Below, piece by piece: positions 48,601 to 59,390 of a DNA stretch of 64,000 nt. The position numbers and the translations under genes were made by a program. Every line of letters starts with the position of its first letter. The first letter of the stretch is position 1. The stretch is taken from NCBI RefSeq assembly GCF_024763615.1, contig NC_077222.1, positions 78,740,001 to 78,804,000 of the forward strand, in the 5' to 3' direction. The stretch comes from Phlebotomus papatasi (Eukaryota > Arthropoda > Insecta > Diptera > Psychodidae). Under the pieces are notes generated by a model. It did not search any database. It had not been told where the DNA came from and was given only the letters and a program-made list of their open reading frames with translations.

Positions 48601-50665
48601 GGAAATAGATCAAAAATCCGTAATTTTCTCAAAGTGAGTTTTTTCCAAAATATCTAAAGATTTAAGATCCTACTAAAAGATTTTATTGATGTTTCAATAA
48701 ACTCAAATTAGTAAATAATTAATTAAATTTAGTTTTTTTTGTGATTTTTCGAGAAAACACTTGTTTTTGCTTTCGAAAAAGGTTATTATCCTAAGTAGTC
48801 CGTAATATCATATAAATTAAAAAGACCCTATGACAGAGCAAGAAAAAAATAGATTTGACCACTGAGGAAGGCTTGGAGTTCGAGCCGAAAGCTTCCGATT
48901 TGTCTTAATATATTTGTCTAATATATTTATTAAAAAAAATATCTGCAGCTTTTAAAAATCTTGTGAAACCAGAGAAAATGTTTAGAAAATCACAGTAGTG
49001 TACATACGACATTTTTTTGGTATGTGTCTGGGCTAACTGAAAATGCCTTTTTTGATTTTTTTTATCTAACGCTTAATTAATTAATTAACGATGAATTAAA
49101 CCTTTTCAGAATGGATTCAGTTCGAACATCCTTCTTCATTGCTTTGAAAATTCCTAATGACTTAAACGGGATTTAAGTGCTGAACTTGTCCCTGGTAAAT
49201 AACTTTCTAGGAACACTTTTCGATACATTAAAAATCAATTTAGCATTGGCAATTAATACGGAATTTTGATTTTTAATCTAGCTAAGACAAAATCCCATTT
49301 ATAAAAAAATAATCTTTTTCAAAAATTCGAAAACAATTTTTGGGACATCTGGACAGGTCGACCCTGTAAAATCATGGAAAAAAAATTGAACGTACCTGTT
49401 CCTCAGTCTGCTTGGCCAATTTCGCCAGATCATCCGGGAAGTCAAATCCAATGAGATCGCTCTCAGAATCCTCCGAATCAAATTCGTCAAAGCCATTTGT
49501 TAGCGCCTTTGGATACTTCAAATCATCGTAATTATCATTGAAGTAATCCCTGTCTTTCTGTCCCAGTTTGGCCAGAAACACTTCCAATCTGGCCAGATTC
49601 AGCTTCCCGCTGTCATTTAAGTAGCCATCGAGAGTAGGGAGGACACTCTTGTACGTGGCATAGATGTCCGGAAGGGCATTCTTATTGATATGCAGATTGG
49701 GAAGATTTGGAATGAAATCGTTTCCCACCAGGAATCCCATGAGCACCCAATCATCCACAATGGCTTCAATGTCAAAGGGAAAGGGTAGGGATTTCTTGAG
49801 GCAGTCAAATTCCATTTCAATGTACTCCCTGAGAAGTCCCAGGTGAAGCAGGTAGAACCTTGTGCTGTCCACTGAAGCAGCATGCTTGGCATTCTTGCCA
49901 AATTTGACTTCTTCCCGGAGGAGAGAAAAGTGCTGTTCGTGTGTGCACAGACCTAGCATAATCAGATCAGCATCGAGACCATAGAGGCAGTGTCGAGTAT
50001 TGGGATCCCAGTCTGGCTTGGACTTCAAGAATCTGATGTATTCCATAATCTTGTGCTCACCCTCTCCCGGGGTTTCATGTCCACTCAGAATTACACGGCA
50101 TTTCTGCCAAATATCACTCTGACTAATTCTCTGCTTCACAAAGAACTTCAGTGCCTTCTGCAGACGTGCCATGAAGGGAGTTCCGGGAGTGATGCAGTTG
50201 CTGTCAAAACGAGCTTCATCTGGCAATTTCTCGCCCTTTTCGCGTGCTTTGGCCTCCTGTAGTTCGGCCTCCTTGGCCGTACGGAACCTCCGACCACGTT
50301 GTTGGTTCATCTTGGCCCTCGGAGCAACGCCATCGATGGCCATGAACATCAACTTACGCGGCTGAATGATTCGGAACAGCACGTCGATATAGTGAAAGAT
50401 GGACTTGAAAATTTGTTCCTCTGAGATGCGATAGTGCACATTGCTGTCATCGGGATGGGAGCAATTGTGAATGATGCCATTCATGTCCAGATAGAGATTA
50501 TCAAATTCAGGAATCTTTTTGCAGCAAAACAAGAAAAAGGTTTTAGGAAAATTCCACAAAAAAAATATTTTGCCCCATTCCTATACTCACTTGATTCTCC
50601 CGCACAAGTTCATTGAGACTTGGGTACCTTTCGCTGATATAGCGAAAAAATTTAGGTACCCCCAT
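39656..50665 (-). CDS. pcm: 5'-3' exoribonuclease 1 (XRN1/Pacman)
   Basis: Cytoplasmic exonuclease that degrades decapped mRNA. Seven exons, all closing in frame to 1,534 aa: 50591-50665, 49396-50514, 46191-46306, 45043-46126, 44795-44963, 39779-41757 and 39656-39718. It starts MGVPKFFRYISERYPSLNE as in all XRN1 proteins. Catalytic landmarks are present: D35 (LYLDMNGIIH), D86 with K93, Q97 and R100/R101 (IDGVAPRAKMNQQRGRR), the GEGEHK acidic loop, GLDADLIMLG and GFLVGNDFIPNLP. Exon 6 carries an SH3-like segment (KLFDRVIVASSAYGVPLGMK), then a long disordered tail rich in Pro and Gln with CAG-coded glutamine runs. In flies this tail region binds decapping factors. Length fits the family (about 1,600-1,700 aa). 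Introns 1, 3, 4 and 6 are 60-79 bp; introns 2 and 5 are about 3 kb and full of repeats. The exon 6 donor (AAG/GTAAAA) is weak, but the final exon closes in frame after a good acceptor. Confidence 0.95.
41920..44215. repeat. Degenerate CAAAATCCCGAAT satellite in XRN1 intron 5
   Basis: About 2.3 kb of imperfect units of about 17-20 bp of the type GTCGAAATCCCGAATAGAT or GTCAAAATCCCAAATGG. Superimposed is a longer period: the phrase CGGGATTTTGATTTGGGATT, in the opposite sense to the basic unit, appears at about 42108, 42600, 42876, 43190, 43413 and 43713 (spacing roughly 220-490 bp). Each time it is followed by GATCnCAAATGG. Inverted phrases also occur after the array at 44340-44450. All small frames here (43183-43401, 43305-43520, 43937-44402) are products of the repeat. 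Confidence 0.85.
46690..47220 (+). repeat. ACCGGTT-rich repeat, single-armed copy
   Basis: AGGTTAAAAAGGCTCTAGGG, TCTTGGAATTTCC and several ACCGGTT/GAACCGGT words match 18045-18260 and 32400-32650. The conserved GGCAAAGCG end is missing, so the copy is truncated. Confidence 0.6.
47389..47650. mobile_element. GGCTCCGGCACACC foldback element, copy 1
   Basis: The left arm has GGCTCCGGCACACC then ATATCAGAAAAATTTTA. The right arm is the complement of GACTCCAGCAGACTTTTTAG then ATCAGGAAAATTTCAT. The interior has TCTTTCTCATACGTTTTGCA and its inverse (TGCAAAACGTGT). It is the first of three neighbours of the same family. Confidence 0.7.
47666..47980. mobile_element. GGCTCCGGCACACC foldback element, copy 2
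   Basis: The left arm reads GGGCCCGGAACAGCTTTTAG then ATCAGGAAAATTTCAT. The right arm, reverse-complemented, reads GCAGGCACACCTTTTAGATC. The interior phrases GTCTATCTCATTC and AGAAGAAGAATAGTGCGAAA are shared with its neighbours. Confidence 0.65.
48122..48388. mobile_element. GGCTCCGGCACACC foldback element, copy 3
   Basis: The left arm reads GGCTCCGGCACACATTTTAG then ATCAGAAAAATTTCAT. The right arm is the complement of GCGGCACACCTTTTATATCG. It is the third member of the cluster in XRN1 intron 2. Confidence 0.7.
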
Positions 50666-51415
50666 GATGGTTTAAAAATGTGAAAAAATGCTTTGAAAAT
50701 TACGGGATCAAAAATATGCCCCGCTTGCAAAAACTGTTCTTCTTATTCTTCTTTCTCTTGTAAAACAAGTTGCGACTTGCGACACTAGCGCCAACGAGTA
50801 AAAACCGACTTGCAAACAGTGTTGCCAACTCTAGAAGATTTTACCTAGATTTAGAAGATTCTAGTGAGCATTTAGGTCCGAAAATTTTGATCTAGGAGAG
50901 TTAGGAGAATTAGAATTCTTTTTTTTAGAAATTATCGAAATTATCAATGAAATTTATCAAAAACATTGCGACAAACACAATCTAACGTGAAAAATGTCAA
51001 CAACAGATTTTCAAACGAAACTTTTCGTTTAAATTGAAGTCTAAAATCCCGCCCGGCAAATTTTGCAGAATTCTGAAGAAATCGTCAGATTTGAATTACT
51101 AATTGCCGAAAAATCAGCAGAATTTCTGCAGAATTTTGCTCTAAGGTGGATCCGATCGTTGTATGAAAATTCTGCAGAATTTCTATAGAAAATTTTAAAA
51201 TTATCGGCAGAATTTCTTTAGAGTATTTAGATGATTTCTACATTTTTTCTACCCTTTCTAATGTTTCTAAACATTATTTTAACTACATAAAAATATGTAT
51301 TTCAATTTATTTAAAATTCAATTTTTATTCAACAATTTTACGTGAATACTCTCTTTTTTACAATATTATTATAATGTTATAATACAATATTATTAAATCA
51401 GCCATAATAGAAAAG
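50666..51415. promoter_or_regulatory. XRN1 upstream region
   Basis: Sequence 5' of the XRN1 start codon. The first 160 bp are unique and contain a pyrimidine stretch (TCTTCTTATTCTTCTTTCTC, about 50730) and CTAGCGCCAAC (about 50785). The word CAGTGTTGCCAACTC (50818-50832) occurs also, inverted, upstream of the GalNAc-transferase. No TATA box is evident, as is usual for housekeeping genes. The remainder is AT-rich with several GCAGAATT(T/C) words. Confidence 0.4.
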
Positions 51416-53271
51416 GGACAGATAATCCTAACCGGCTTATGTAGGTGAGATTCTTAACGTGAGCTAACTCGGAGTGCATGCAAATTCGATTTGGAGCTGA
51501 AATTGTGAGTCGCCATTCAGTTATCTTGAATCAAATTCGTGAAATTATACAAATTTTGTATTTAAATCAAAATATCAAGGATTTAGATGAACTGACAGAA
51601 AAGTGTTATATGGGTAAAATGTAGACCAGAATGTACTCTATAATTTTCCTATAGAACATGATCTCATCGATTACTCAGAAGCCAAGACAAGCGAGGTTTT
51701 TTGTTTCTTAACTCGTTTTTTCATCCAGAGTGCCCCAAGTAGTCATTTGTTGAACTTCAACTATATCAAAGAATTGTTGTATTTTGCGGGACTTTCCATT
51801 TAAACCCCTATTTTAAGTGTCTTGGTGGAGTAGAGGCAGTCAAATTGACATCTGAGTGATTTCAAAGCGTTATTATTGGAAAAATCAATTTTTTCACACT
51901 TAAACGGCAAAATCGGAGTGATAGCGTAGTCTGAGTGGAAAATGATGTATGGACGAAATGTAGAGACAAATATGCTCTACAATTATGTTGAAGTAATCAT
52001 CAAAATCAGTTCAACGACAGTCGAGATAATTGAGGTTATGTGATATTGAAATTGGTTTTTCGACTGTGGCGCCCCTGGTGTTGGTCCCACGAAGTTCAAA
52101 TATTCTAGAAAGTTGTAGCATTTGGTGAGATCTTTCGTTTAAGCCCTCATTCATCAAAATCGGTCACATAGAACCGAAGAAAAAATTTTTTGAATTTCGT
52201 GAACTTTGACCCCTCATATCTCCGGTTCTATTGAAACCACAGCGCACATACGCACCATTTTGGAAACGTCTTAGACTGGACTACAACATACTAAAATTTC
52301 ATTAACTTGCACAATGCCGTTTTTGAGGAAAGTGACTTTGAATTTCGATGAATTTTGACGCTATCACAGCGCCACCTGTGGTGACTTTTTGAACTTCCAT
52401 CTGAAAGTGCTCATCGAGACGAAACCAAAAAGGTAAAATTTAGGTCGCTATGTTAATTAGAACCGGAGATAGAGGCCGGTCAATGTTCGAACTTTGACCC
52501 CTTATAGCTCGGGTCGGGGGTTATGGATCGACTTAAGGTTTTTTTTGTTTAATAGGTATAATCAACGGCTACAACATACTAAAATTTCAGCCCGATGCAC
52601 AATGGAATTTTTGAGTTATTTAACTTATAAGATTTAAAAATTTTCTTTTTAATAATAGCGCCCCTAGCGGTGGTTTTATGAACTTGAGATGTTAGAAGGG
52701 GAAGTGGCATTTCACGAGAGCTTTCCAAAAAGCCCTCACTTTTTAAATTCTGACAATTAGAACCGGAGTAATGGCCATTTTAAGAAATTTTTTTTGGACC
52801 CTTATAGCTCGGGTCAGGGGGGTCGGGGGACCTTAAGTTTGGTATTGATGGAAAGCTCTAAGGCCCAGCTATAACATACTAAAATTTGAGTCCGCTGAAT
52901 GCCATAGGGGCGGAGCTATTGAGAAAACAAAAAAAGGGGGGTCTTCAAAATGGCGGAAGGAGGGGTGGGGGGTGGGGGGTCTATGCACCAAGTTGCAATT
53001 TTCACCCGATATATAACCTTTGCCGAAAACCGCAAGTCGATATCTTTTTTAGTTTAGGAGCTATTAAGCTCCAAAGAGCGGCCGGCCGGCCGGCCAGCCG
53101 GCCGGCCGGGAACGTAAAATAGCCACATATATATTCGTGATCAGGAAGTGACGAAACACATTTTGGCCAAGTTTGAGGTCGATCGGACGACATGAAATTT
53201 TGTTAGGATTATAGTAGCTGAGATTGTTAAGAATCTCACCTAATACGAAGGGGAAGGAAATGGTTAGAATT
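51416..53271. repeat. Noncoding 1.9 kb repeat with GC-rich core
   Basis: It begins ACAGATAATCCTAACCGGC then TGAGATTCTTAAC, and ends with the inverse (GTTAAGAATCTCACC then GGTTAG), so it has inverted ends. Inside, the phrase CTTTGACCCCTTATAGCTCG returns several times (about 52205, 52490 and 52795), each followed by AACATACTAAAATTT(C/G)A. A pure CGGC/GGCC tract occupies 53079-53110. A 5' fragment of a second copy lies at 62771-63118. No coding frame is shared. The superfamily is unknown. Confidence 0.65.
53079..53110. repeat. GGCC tract
   Basis: A 32-bp tract made only of C and G except one A, built from GCCGGCCGGCCGG. It can fold on itself and stands out sharply in this AT-rich DNA. Confidence 0.9.
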
Positions 53272-53793
53272 AGAAAGCACAAAAGAAATTCGCGTTGCTC
53301 ACGAAGTCGCACGACTATCCCGAAGCCACACAAAGTATCCGATTGAATGACAAGAAACGTTAAAATTTCAAAAGTGCAGAATTGCAGATCGAAGTTTTGC
53401 TGGGAAGTGTCTACACCGGTCTACACATTGGAACTGATTTCATCAAGAAATACTTCAAAAAGGCTTTAAATATAAAATATAATTATAAAACTGACTGGTT
53501 TTACTTGCAGAGAGATTTTATAAAATAAATTAAAATAAATAGATGCTTTCTACTTTCACAAGGGAGGTCAGAGGTCATCGAGTCATCAAATTCTGATTGG
53601 CTTCATATTAAGAACATAGACGGGGATGGGCATCATAAGGATTGTGTCATACTCAAAAAATGCTAATTTTTTTCCCCTAAGAGAAGCGACCAGAATGATT
53701 GCATGCAAAACTGTATATAATAAAGAAAGTCCTATAACCAGCAGATGCAGCAGTGGCGCAGCGGGCAAGCAGACAGTGTTTATAACGCAATAT

Positions 53794-54600
53794 TATCGAT
53801 TTTGTAAACTATTTGTGCGTGACAAAGGACTCCTGCACGATGTTGATAACTAAAACAAGGTGAATTATTGACCAGTATCTTGTGGGATGTCCAGGAAGTG
53901 CTAAAAAAGACACCCAGCTCCTGCTTGTCAACAGATTCCTCATAATATTTTACACAATAATACTTTAAAACACATTTCTCTCAACACGATGTTATTGTAG
54001 GCACATTAAGCATTCTCAAGAACCAAAAAAACACTTCCTTGACAATCACAATTCATTAAAATCAGGAAAAACTTCTCTGAAAGCAATCTCACGCGCTGCC
54101 AAATGTCAAAATTATCGGCCATATTGGCAAAAATATCGCTCCCGCTTGGAATTTTATTACAAGGTTGGTGTCAAAAGGCAAATGGCGGGCATTGGCGGGA
54201 TAACCTTACATTTGACCTCTAGATTTTTGGGGACGAGAGTACCCATAAAGTTTGAACAAGTTTTTTGAAAATTTAAGAAAAAAAATTTGTTCGAATTTAT
54301 GCAATCTGTAATTGTTAGTTGTCATACTTATTGGCCCCGAGAGGTTTTTCCTTAGTCTTGTCTAGAAATATCAAAAAAGTCACAATATCTGCAAGGAAGC
54401 AGAAAATCGAAAATTCACGATTTTTGACCAAGAATATCTTAGCTCAGGAGTTAATTGGGATCCTGCAAAAAATATCCTAGATTTGGACATCCTTATAGTT
54501 TGTAATCATCCACAAGAATCGGATTTTTATCGATTCTAAATAGTCCAAAAAAATTCTTTTTTCCATGGGTACCCAGAGTTCCAAAGGAGACGAAAGGAGT
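53794..54600 (+). repeat. Second copy of the 37586-38603 element (5' truncated)
   Basis: Matches 37794-38600 in the same orientation along its length, for example AATTATTGACCAGTATCTTG, GGCCATATTG.CAAAAAT and TTGGCCCCGAGAGGTTTTTC. It lacks the TTAA and the left tip, and its right end is mutated (GGAGTTCAGG in place of GAGTTAAATG). It ends about 370 bp before the GalNAc-transferase start. Confidence 0.85.
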
Positions 54601-54971
54601 TCAGGATATTACGCACGCAATAAATATTCTTGACAAGGCAATACTCCCGCGGTGAATATTCAAATTCAAACATTTAAAATTTAGGAGATTTTTGGGAGAT
54701 TTGAGCATCTCAGGAGGATCTGTCACCGAAGTGTTGGCAACACTGCTTGCTAGTAGCGCCTCTAGTAGGATTTTTATTTGTTTTCCAAGTGATTTTTGCT
54801 CTGCGAATTTCCCGCAGAAAAATAGTAAAAATAAATTAAATAATTAGTGTAGTGAAGGAATTTACTTCCACAAGATGTGTATTATCAATTCAGTAATTAA
54901 TCTACCAAGTGTTTGTGAAAATTTGTGGATTTAAGTGTGAAAATTCTGCAAAGGCAACACACCCAGGAAAA
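54601..54971 (+). promoter_or_regulatory. Promoter and 5' UTR region of the GalNAc-transferase
   Basis: Unique sequence between the repeat and the start codon. It holds GTGTTGGCAACACTGC (54731-54746, a palindrome-like word shared with the XRN1 upstream region) and TAGCGCCTCTAGTAGG. No TATA box is obvious. Confidence 0.4.
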
Positions 54972-56900
54972 ATGTCAACAAAAAGGTCATTTCTCTTCGG
55001 GATCACCGTAGCATCTTTGACCTGGACTATCAGCTTGTATCTCTACTGGAAATTGACCCAGAACACTGAGCCCCCTGTCACTGTTATCAGTCCAGCCGCC
55101 GACAAATTACAGCAGCGAAAACAAGAGTTCAATGCACTCGATGGGAATCAGAGGAGTTCTGGAGGCAAGATCCAGGACAAGGATTATGACTTTTTCGCCC
55201 AGAAACTCCAGATGTACAAGAAGGAGAAGAAATTTCGGAAAATCAGTCGAAAACTGATTGAGGAGATGAGACCAATGGTGCCAGAGGTTAAAGATGAATT
55301 TGGCATGGTCAGAAGTTCCAAGGATCAATTTGTGCGGGATCAGGGATACAAGAAGCACGCCTTTAACATCCTGGTTAGCAATCAATTGGGTGTCAATCGC
55401 GAGATCCCAGATACAAGGCACAAACTCTGCTCGCAGCAAGATTATCCTGATGATCTTCCCTCAATCTCCATAGTCATGTGCTTCTACAATGAACATCTCA
55501 TGACCCTCCTGAGGTCAGTAAACAGTGTCCTGGTGAGAACTCCAGAAAAGCTTTTGAAGGAGATTGTACTAGTGGATGATCATAGCAATTTGGAGGATTT
55601 GAAGCAATTGGATGAAGAAATGAGGAAGATTGATGTCCAGGGAAAGGTCAGGATGCTACGGAATAGTGATCAGAGGGAGGGTTTGATAAGATCTCGCGTA
55701 ATAGGATCTCGACATGCAACAGGAGATGTTCTGATCTTCCTGGATAGTCACATTGAAGTGAACAGAGATTGGGCAGAGCCACTTCTAGCTGTGATAAAAG
55801 CCAATTCATCAATCCTGGCCATGCCAGTCATTGATATCATCAACTCAGACACCTTCAACTACTCAAGCAGTCCTCTAGTACGCGGCGGTTTCAACTGGGG
55901 CCTCCACTTCAAGTGGGACAACCTTCCGGAAGGGAGTCTGAAGCAAGACACAGATTTCCTGGGTCCCTTCGATTCTCCCACCATGGCGGGCGGATTATTT
56001 GCAGTGGATAGGAAATTCTTCCGGGATATGGGAGAATATGACATGGGAATGGATATTTGGGGTGGAGAAAATCTCGAAATATCCTTCCGGACATGGCAAT
56101 GTGGAGGAGCAATCCAATTAATTCCCTGCTCGCGTGTTGGGCACGTCTTCCGGAAACGTCGTCCCTATGGCTCTCCCGAAGGCACAGACACCATGATCAG
56201 GAATTCCCTGCGCCTGGGTCATGTCTGGATGGATGAGTATCTCAAGTATTTCCTGCAGCAGCAACCAACAGCCAGGAATGTAGACTATGGGGACATTGGT
56301 GAGAGAAAAGCCCTCCGGGAACGTCTAAAATGCCATCCCTTCAAATGGTACCTCGAAAATATCTACCCCGAAATGGAAATTCCCGGAGAATCCCGCAAGA
56401 AATTCAAAGGAAAATCTCTCCCTCAGCCTAACTTTGAGCCCTGGCATTCACGCAAACGCAACTACATCTCCAGCTTCACAATCCGCCTAACAAACACCAC
56501 ACTCTGCGTCACTAACACAGGAGAAAAAGTCAAGGGATTCTGGAAGAGAGGCAGTACCCTCCAACTGATGCCCTGCCTCCGAATGCAGACGCAGGTTTGG
56601 TACGAAACAGACAAACACGAACTAATCCTAGGTCAGCTTCTTTGTCTCGAAGCCTCAACTTCAGCTTCGGGGCACTTTGCGGAGACTCCAGTGCTCAATA
56701 AATGCCACGAAATGGGAGGGGATCAGGAATGGAAGCATCAGAGGACGAAATCCACTCCAATTTACAATCTAGCAGCAGGATTGTGCCTCAGTGCGAAATC
56801 TGTGACCAAAGGAGCTCCCATCACCATGTCCATCTGCTCAGCCAGTAACGAAGAGAATCTCAATGCATGGGATTTGGTAACATCACCTCTGGCCACGTGA
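54972..56900 (+). CDS. Pgant35A: Polypeptide N-acetylgalactosaminyltransferase (Pgant35A/GALNT11-like)
   Basis: Transfers GalNAc from UDP-GalNAc to Ser/Thr, starting mucin-type O-glycans in the Golgi. It is a single 642-aa exon. The start is the ATG at 54972 (context GGAAAAATGTC); the frame is open further upstream but only with a GTG. Residues about 7-28 are a membrane anchor (type II). A stem follows, then a GT-A catalytic domain with VLVDDHS (about 200), the metal-binding DSH triad in FLDSHIEV (about 257), the GGFNWGLHFKW loop, MAGGLFAVDR and WGGENLEISFR (about 362), and GHVFRKRRPY. A C-terminal ricin-type lectin domain (about 505-640) shows QxW-like repeats (TQVWYE, QEWKH, NAWDL). The sequence after WGGEN (RRPYGSPEGTDTM, RNSLRLGHVWMDEY) points to the GALNT11/Pgant35A branch; the branch call is from memory of the family. 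All catalytic landmarks are intact. AATAAA follows at 56976. Confidence 0.93.
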   Translation: MSTKRSFLFGITVASLTWTISLYLYWKLTQNTEPPVTVISPAADKLQQRKQEFNALDGNQRSSGGKIQDKDYDFFAQKLQMYKKEKKFRKISRKLIEEMRPMVPEVKDEFGMVRSSKDQFVRDQGYKKHAFNILVSNQLGVNREIPDTRHKLCSQQDYPDDLPSISIVMCFYNEHLMTLLRSVNSVLVRTPEKLLKEIVLVDDHSNLEDLKQLDEEMRKIDVQGKVRMLRNSDQREGLIRSRVIGSRHATGDVLIFLDSHIEVNRDWAEPLLAVIKANSSILAMPVIDIINSDTFNYSSSPLVRGGFNWGLHFKWDNLPEGSLKQDTDFLGPFDSPTMAGGLFAVDRKFFRDMGEYDMGMDIWGGENLEISFRTWQCGGAIQLIPCSRVGHVFRKRRPYGSPEGTDTMIRNSLRLGHVWMDEYLKYFLQQQPTARNVDYGDIGERKALRERLKCHPFKWYLENIYPEMEIPGESRKKFKGKSLPQPNFEPWHSRKRNYISSFTIRLTNTTLCVTNTGEKVKGFWKRGSTLQLMPCLRMQTQVWYETDKHELILGQLLCLEASTSASGHFAETPVLNKCHEMGGDQEWKHQRTKSTPIYNLAAGLCLSAKSVTKGAPITMSICSASNEENLNAWDLVTSPLAT

Positions 56901-56975
56901 AGCTCTTCTTCTTCTTCCCTCTTGACCACTTTTCGAGTCATTCCGCAAGACAAAGTATGAATTTGATATCAGAAC

Positions 56976-56981
56976 AATAAA
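56976..56981 (+). terminator. Polyadenylation signal of the GalNAc-transferase
   Basis: AATAAA 75 bp after the stop codon, followed by a T-rich stretch, as expected for 3' end formation. Confidence 0.75.
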
Positions 56982-57395
56982 TTGCAATGTGAATTTTTTA
57001 AGTCTGACATTAAAGTTTTTTTCGTTTTTAATAGTTCTTATGTTTTTTTTCTGTGGTTGGAATTTTTTAATTGGATTTTCCCTGATCTCCACTCATTTTA
57101 AATAATTTTCGTCAAAATTATTTTGAAAATTTTTCGTCAAAATGGAGCATTTTAAAAAATTTTCGTCAAAATGGAGCATTTTGAAAAATTTTTGTCAAAA
57201 TGGAGCATTTTGAAGAAAAGCTTCTGCACACGTGCGACAGATACAATTGTATCAAAATGAAGCGTTTTGAAAGTCATTCGCTCATGTGCAATAAACTGCA
57301 TCAAAATTTGTCAAAATGGAGCAATTTTTTGAAGTGAATCACTGAAAACAAAAGTCGCTTCAAAATGAAACATTTTGAAGGAAATTATTTACACA

Positions 57396-57838
57396 CACAG
57401 CGAACAGACTGGGCTTTTCTACATGGTCATTGCTTTTTTACGCTTTCATTGCTTTTTTACATGTGGAAAAAATATTCAAAAATTGCAGCACCAAATCAAT
57501 TTTTGTATCAATTTGATGTTTTTTCCGTTCTCTGAGACAATATTCTTTAAAAAGAAAATGACTTATTAGTAAAATTTGCCAAATCTAAACACGTCGAGTC
57601 AAGAGCAAAAAGCAATTGACCGGTCAATTGCTCTTTGCTCAAGGTACTTATGGTCGGAAAATTTTACTAATCATTTTCTTTTTAAAAGAATATTGTGACA
57701 TAAGGCTTAAAAAATATTAAATTAGTGCAAAAATTGGTTTAGTGCCCCAATTTTTTGATTATTTTTTCCACGTGTAGGAAAACAATGAAGGCGTAAAAAA
57801 GCAATGACCATGTAGAAAAGCCCAGTCTGTTCGCTGTG
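57396..57838. mobile_element. Long near-perfect palindrome (foldback element)
   Basis: The first 48 bases (CACAGCGAACAGACTGGGCT and on to TTTTTTACGC) are matched exactly by the reverse complement of the last 48. The match continues with few changes for about 75 bp, and symmetric words go on to the centre. The centre is the perfect palindrome CAATTGACCGGTCAATTG at 57612-57629. The whole 443 bp can fold into one hairpin. No gene is inside (frame 57375-57569 is an arm). Confidence 0.9.
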
Positions 57839-58402
57839 ACAATGGCACTAAATTGCATCAAAATTCGTCAAAATGGAGCATATTTGAATAAATCGTAAAA
57901 ATAGAGCAACTTAAAATTAGTTGCTCATGTATGTGCATATAAATCTCATCAAAATGAAAAATTTTAAGTACACTCTGTCCCGGCATTAAGTCCTTCTGGA
58001 TTATGCACCTGACGGAATTATGCACATACAATTATGCAAGTTTGCCTACCATTGGGAGTCAATTTTGTGAAATCGGATGAAATTGGAAAGCATTTTGCTA
58101 CTTTTTCAGAATAAAACTTTAATATCTTTTATTAAGGTAATTTTTTTTAAATATTCTAACCATTTATTGAAGAACTCTTGCCAAAAAGTACTGTTTGTTA
58201 ATGCATTTCTATTAAACAATTGAATCTTTTTGTTTGATTTGAACTACTTTTACTCCTCGCGAAATTCGTTCTACGGCCGATTTATTCAAAAGAAAGCCCC
58301 TGCGGATATGCAAATTGTCTCGATGCATAATACCATTTCGCACGTTTTTTTCGGTCCCGAAAATGTGCATATTACCGGGATTGAGTGTAAATCGCTTGCA
58401 TT

Positions 58403-58515
58403 ATGGCCTCTACACACTAGAGAAATTTATGTCCAAATTGAAGTAAATTCCCTACGCTTGTGTATGAAAAACTCTAAAACATGGACATAAATTTCTGTAG
58501 TGTGTAGAAGCCATT
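58403..58515. mobile_element. ATGGCCTCTACACACTAG miniature element
   Basis: A 113-bp inverted repeat. The left end is ATGGCCTCTACACACTAGAG then AAATTTATGTCCA. The right end is the complement with two changes. Relatives are clustered at 59391-59720 and, with a different interior, at 60594-60856. Confidence 0.88.
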
Positions 58516-59390
58516 ATGCGTAAATCGTGTCAAAATAGAACACCTAAGGAAAATCGTTTGCATTTGTGCAAAAAATTGCATTATAATTCATCAAAACGAA
58601 GTATTTTAAAGCAAACCATTCCGGTATGTGCAATTAATTGCATTAAAATTCGTCAAAATAGTGAATTTTTAAGTAATTCGTTTTCACACACGTAAATCGC
58701 GTCAAAAAGAAGCGTTTCGAAGTATATCACTGGGACCTATTTAATAAATTGCATAATAAAGATCGTTAAAATGGAGGCAATTTGAAGTAAATCACATGCA
58801 AACACATTAATCGTGTCAAAATGGAACATTCTGAAATGAAAATTTTGAAATGAAGCGTTTTGAAGTAAGTCATCATTCTATTCGAAATAAAGCATTTTCA
58901 AGCAATTCATGAAAATGGGGCATCTTGAAGAAAATTGTTAGTATCTGCATGAAACGAATCATCTCAAAATGGGACATTTTGAAATACTAGTAGATAAGTA
59001 GATCTTCAACTTGAAGTCCGCCGTTCATAGTTGGATGGCACTAGCGACACATGTAGCTGGCCAAAATGTGTGAACTTGTGTTTATTTAATAGAAGTCATC
59101 AAATCTTAAAAAATCAAATTGAGAAAATTTCGAGTTTTGTGCCAAAAAAGCAGCATTTGCGGGAAATGCTACTTTACCAGTTCAACTTGAGAAAAAGTAT
59201 AGAATGTCATTTGATTAAAGATGTCTACATCTACAGCGAATAATGTACCATCGAGAATAACCCGAGAAAATTGGTAAACTGCTCCAGAAATAATGATTCC
59301 GTAAAGAACCAAAAGATCAAAAATAATTAATGGCGCCGATCTGTAAGCGTTTCTGGGTAAAGTTTATAAAATTAGCTTTCGCGGACACCA

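Larger units (their letters stand above)
46307..49395. other. XRN1 intron 2 with transposon cluster
   Basis: A 3.1 kb intron. It contains a GGTTAAAAAGGCTCT-type repeat (46690-47220), three adjacent foldback elements (47389-47650, 47666-47980 and 48122-48388) and about 1 kb of AT-rich sequence up to the exon 2 donor at 49395. No nested gene is seen. Confidence 0.7.

Noticed and set aside
53751..53775. A-box-like TGGCGCAGCGGG, suggesting a tRNA or tRNA-derived SINE
   Set aside because: There is no B box (GGTTCGA-type) downstream, no cloverleaf, and the sequence runs straight into a DNA-transposon copy.
54909..54971. Upstream extension of the GalNAc-transferase by 21 codons
   Set aside because: The extension starts with GTG, not ATG. 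The first ATG at 54972 has a good start context and directly precedes the membrane anchor.
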